Assembly (NCBI GenBank): GCA_938082505.1
Contig: CALLLH010000027.1
Span: 1-64,000, forward strand
Source: an uncultured Flavobacteriales bacterium
Lineage (GTDB): Bacteria > Bacteroidota > Bacteroidia > Flavobacteriales_D > Sanyastnellaceae
Reading direction: 5' to 3'
Length of the DNA: 64,000 nt
Shown here piece by piece: positions 62,080-64,000 of this stretch (position 1 is the stretch's first letter; each line of letters starts with the position of its first letter). Position numbers and translations under genes: made by a program. The notes below the pieces were generated by a model. It was not told the DNA's origin. It saw only the letters and a program-made list of their open reading frames with translations, and made no database searches.

Positions 62080-64000
62080 TCAACGCTTCGTCCGAATCAA
62101 TTCCTTGCGTCGGATTTTTCCGTCCTTTCCAAGTCCCATCAAAATATAGCTGCCGCTGCCGCCGTGATCCAGGCGCCAATGCACTTCTCCACGGGCATTC
62201 GCCGGCATGGAATCGACATGTCGACCTCGGGCATCGAACAGGTGCAGGACAGTACCCGGCTCCCATCCTGCTGCATGGAAACGGTTCGAGAACGGCATGG
62301 GCCAGGTCATGATTCCTTGGGCGTCGGCGTCATCGTCCAGCCCCGACATCGCGACGTCGTGGATGATCAGATCATCGACTGCAGCTTCAATCAGGGAGCC
62401 CCCGTCAAACTCCAGCCCCTGATTCGGACGAAGGCTGTCAGAAGCCGTGAATCGGATTTTGAATTCATTGGTGAGGGGGACATAGGACCCGATGGCGAAG
62501 GCATTTCTCCTCCAGCTGATGTCCTGTGTCAGGGTTTCCTCGACTTTGACCCAGCTTGCACCGCCATCGGAGCTGACGTGGACCTGCCACCAATCGGCCC
62601 CTGGATTCGCCCCCGTCGCAGGCGCATTGACATACCAGCGCCAGTAACTCAATACGGGGGCCACCATGTCCGAGAGGTCCAAAGCCTCCGATTGCAGGGT
62701 GGTGCTGCCCTCGTCCACATCGTTCGACCCGATGCCCGCTTCAGCCCCTGGACTCACTCCGGTGATGAAGGCGAACAGACCATCACCGGGCGTATGGTCC
62801 TCGTCAGGCGCACATATGGATGAGGGGTCGTCCGGGTTGCTGAAGGAGCCGATGGGAATGGCGGACTCCCACTCACCGGTGGTGGCGTTGTCTCCCGGCA
62901 ATCCCAATTCCCAGAATCCGAATTCGGAGTAGTCATCCTGGTCATCGATCAACACGGGTGCGAGGCCCACAATGGTATTGAATGGAAGATTCGGATTGGC
63001 GGCATCGTCCGAGCTGTATGGCGCAATGGCACTCACGGAACCGTAGATGTCAGCAATGCCGAAGTAATACTCCACGACCGTCCCCGTCTCCTGCATGGGC
63101 AACTGGGCCTGATAGCTGCTTCCACCAACCTGCGCCATGGGCATGGCCGTCCAAGGGGCAAAGGGGGATGTCCGATAGAACACTTCTACACTGCTGAAGT
63201 ACTGGGTGAAAGGGAACAACACCAGCGCATCGGCCTCAAGTGTGATCGGGTCACCGGCTTCGGCATATCCCTCGGGATCATGTCCGATGTCCACATTGCT
63301 GAACAATGTGATGCCGTGCAGGCCGAAGCCCTGGAGGATGGCCGCACCATTCGGCGTACCATCCGAAAGGTCAGCGTTGTCATCGTCGGCCTGCAGGGCG
63401 TCCAACAGGACTTCTGCGAATGCCTCTCCCTCGTTGCCATTCTGCGCATTGGCCTGCAGGCCAGCATAGGCTTCGGTGAACAGGGCCATGGATTGATCCC
63501 AATCCTCCCCCATCAACAAATGGGTGTCGTACCAAGCGCCACAGATGATCTCGCCATCTGCATGCACTTGCCCCACCAGGTCCAGCGGATACACCTTGGG
63601 GTCCTCGTCGTAGCGCCTGATGAAGAATTCGGGATTGTCCGAGTAGCAGCCGTTGCCCAGAATCGGATTCCCGGATAGGCTGACCGCCCACCAATCCGCA
63701 TAGCCCTCGTTCATGGCCCCATTGCTGAAATTGCTGCCGAGACTTTCGTAGTAGAGGTCGTTGATGCCGTGTCCATACTCGTGGAAGACGACATCAGAGA
63801 CCAGGGAGAACGCATTGCATCCATCTCCCGTGGAGTAAAAATTGATGCTGGGATCACCCGGAGTGTAGAACGCATTGCAGGTTCCACTCACATCCACGAT
63901 GGTGGGCAGGGCGAAATCAAGTCCGCTGAAACCCGGCAACCACGTCTCCATGTGTTCGTGAATCCTGTTCACGCTATGGTATGCGCTCAACTCCCGAATG
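62080..64000 (-). CDS. Secreted HEYGH zinc metallopeptidase (M36/M4-like) with T9SS type A end, 5' end outside the window
   Basis: At least 639 residues of a secreted protease; the frame is still open at the right edge, so signal peptide and propeptide lie beyond it. The zinc site is VVFHEYGHGINDLYYES, with the third ligand in MNEGYADWW, an arrangement like fungalysins (M36). After the catalytic part come beta domains including a segment with GLEFDGGSLIEAAVDDLII, resembling a jelly-roll module often found in such proteases. The C-terminus is a T9SS type A sorting domain (MTWPMPFSNRFHAAGW ... GSYILMGLGKDGKIRRKELIR). Likely digests external protein. Confidence 0.85.
   Translation of the reverse strand, partial: IRELSAYHSVNRIHEHMETWLPGFSGLDFALPTIVDVSGTCNAFYTPGDPSINFYSTGDGCNAFSLVSDVVFHEYGHGINDLYYESLGSNFSNGAMNEGYADWWAVSLSGNPILGNGCYSDNPEFFIRRYDEDPKVYPLDLVGQVHADGEIICGAWYDTHLLMGEDWDQSMALFTEAYAGLQANAQNGNEGEAFAEVLLDALQADDDNADLSDGTPNGAAILQGFGLHGITLFSNVDIGHDPEGYAEAGDPITLEADALVLFPFTQYFSSVEVFYRTSPFAPWTAMPMAQVGGSSYQAQLPMQETGTVVEYYFGIADIYGSVSAIAPYSSDDAANPNLPFNTIVGLAPVLIDDQDDYSEFGFWELGLPGDNATTGEWESAIPIGSFSNPDDPSSICAPDEDHTPGDGLFAFITGVSPGAEAGIGSNDVDEGSTTLQSEALDLSDMVAPVLSYWRWYVNAPATGANPGADWWQVHVSSDGGASWVKVEETLTQDISWRRNAFAIGSYVPLTNEFKIRFTASDSLRPNQGLEFDGGSLIEAAVDDLIIHDVAMSGLDDDADAQGIMTWPMPFSNRFHAAGWEPGTVLHLFDARGRHVDSMPANARGEVHWRLDHGGSGSYILMGLGKDGKIRRKELIRTKR

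Overview
The window looks like chromosome from a fairly GC-rich marine-type Bacteroidota, most likely Flavobacteriales-like. The reasons are: type IX secretion (T9SS) C-terminal sorting domains of both type A and type B; a short primary sigma factor without region 1.1; near absence of Shine-Dalgarno sequences; many promoters of the Bacteroidota -7 form TAnnTTTG; GWxTD, SiaB/SiaC-type and CotH/lamin-tail proteins; and many secreted proteins with Cys-rich CNYD...DDGSC repeats. The species cannot be named from this sequence. I see one tRNA gene, no rRNA, no CRISPR array, no insertion sequence and no prophage. No stretch above about 300 bases lacks a gene.

Layout. 0-4.7 kb: tRNA-Ser(CGA) with terminator, alanine dehydrogenase, a GH16 beta-glucanase with carbohydrate-binding-like modules, a small methyltransferase and an SRPBCC protein. 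4.7-17.2 kb: a large lamin-tail/CotH surface protein, adenosine deaminase, a FemAB/GNAT-like protein, a PKD adhesin, a GWxTD protein, a family 2 glycosyltransferase and ComEC. 17.1-21.0 kb: a small conserved protein, an HMG-CoA-lyase-like enzyme, a methyltransferase/ZIP transporter pair and a SiaB-SiaC partner-switch pair. 21.0-36.6 kb is the core block: an FHA-like/ABCG-type transporter, a beta-helix lipoprotein, an AlkA-type glycosylase, RpoD, PNPase and S15, AccD, an Omp85 protein, TrmH, an acyltransferase and a DEAD-box helicase. 36.7-48.8 kb: 3-hydroxyacyl-CoA dehydrogenase, a Cys-rich secreted protein, a sugar-uptake/activation cassette (Na+ symporter, GHMP kinase, nucleotidyltransferase), two copper-monooxygenase-like haem-motif paralogues around a redoxin gene, an NlpC/P60 peptidase, thiolase and a pseudouridine synthase. 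48.8-64 kb: a run of very large secreted proteins (BNR/sortilin-like, and two beta-helix proteins with 10 and 27 Cys repeats), a small relative of these, YebC, two small proteins and an HEYGH metallopeptidase cut by the window end.

How the genes work together. Housekeeping genes (translation, RNA decay, fatty-acid synthesis, membrane biogenesis) are interleaved with a large secretome. The secretome ends in three kinds of C-terminus: T9SS type B, T9SS type A, and a dockerin-like EF-hand module (one or two units of the form DxNGDGxxxxxDILxxLxxFGC) that recurs on seven otherwise different proteins. That module, often paired with CNYD repeats, is the best candidate here for an undescribed surface-attachment or assembly system. 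A second genome-style signal is that about a dozen genes have a TAnnTTTG-like element only 4-6 nt before the start codon, which predicts leaderless or nearly leaderless mRNAs.
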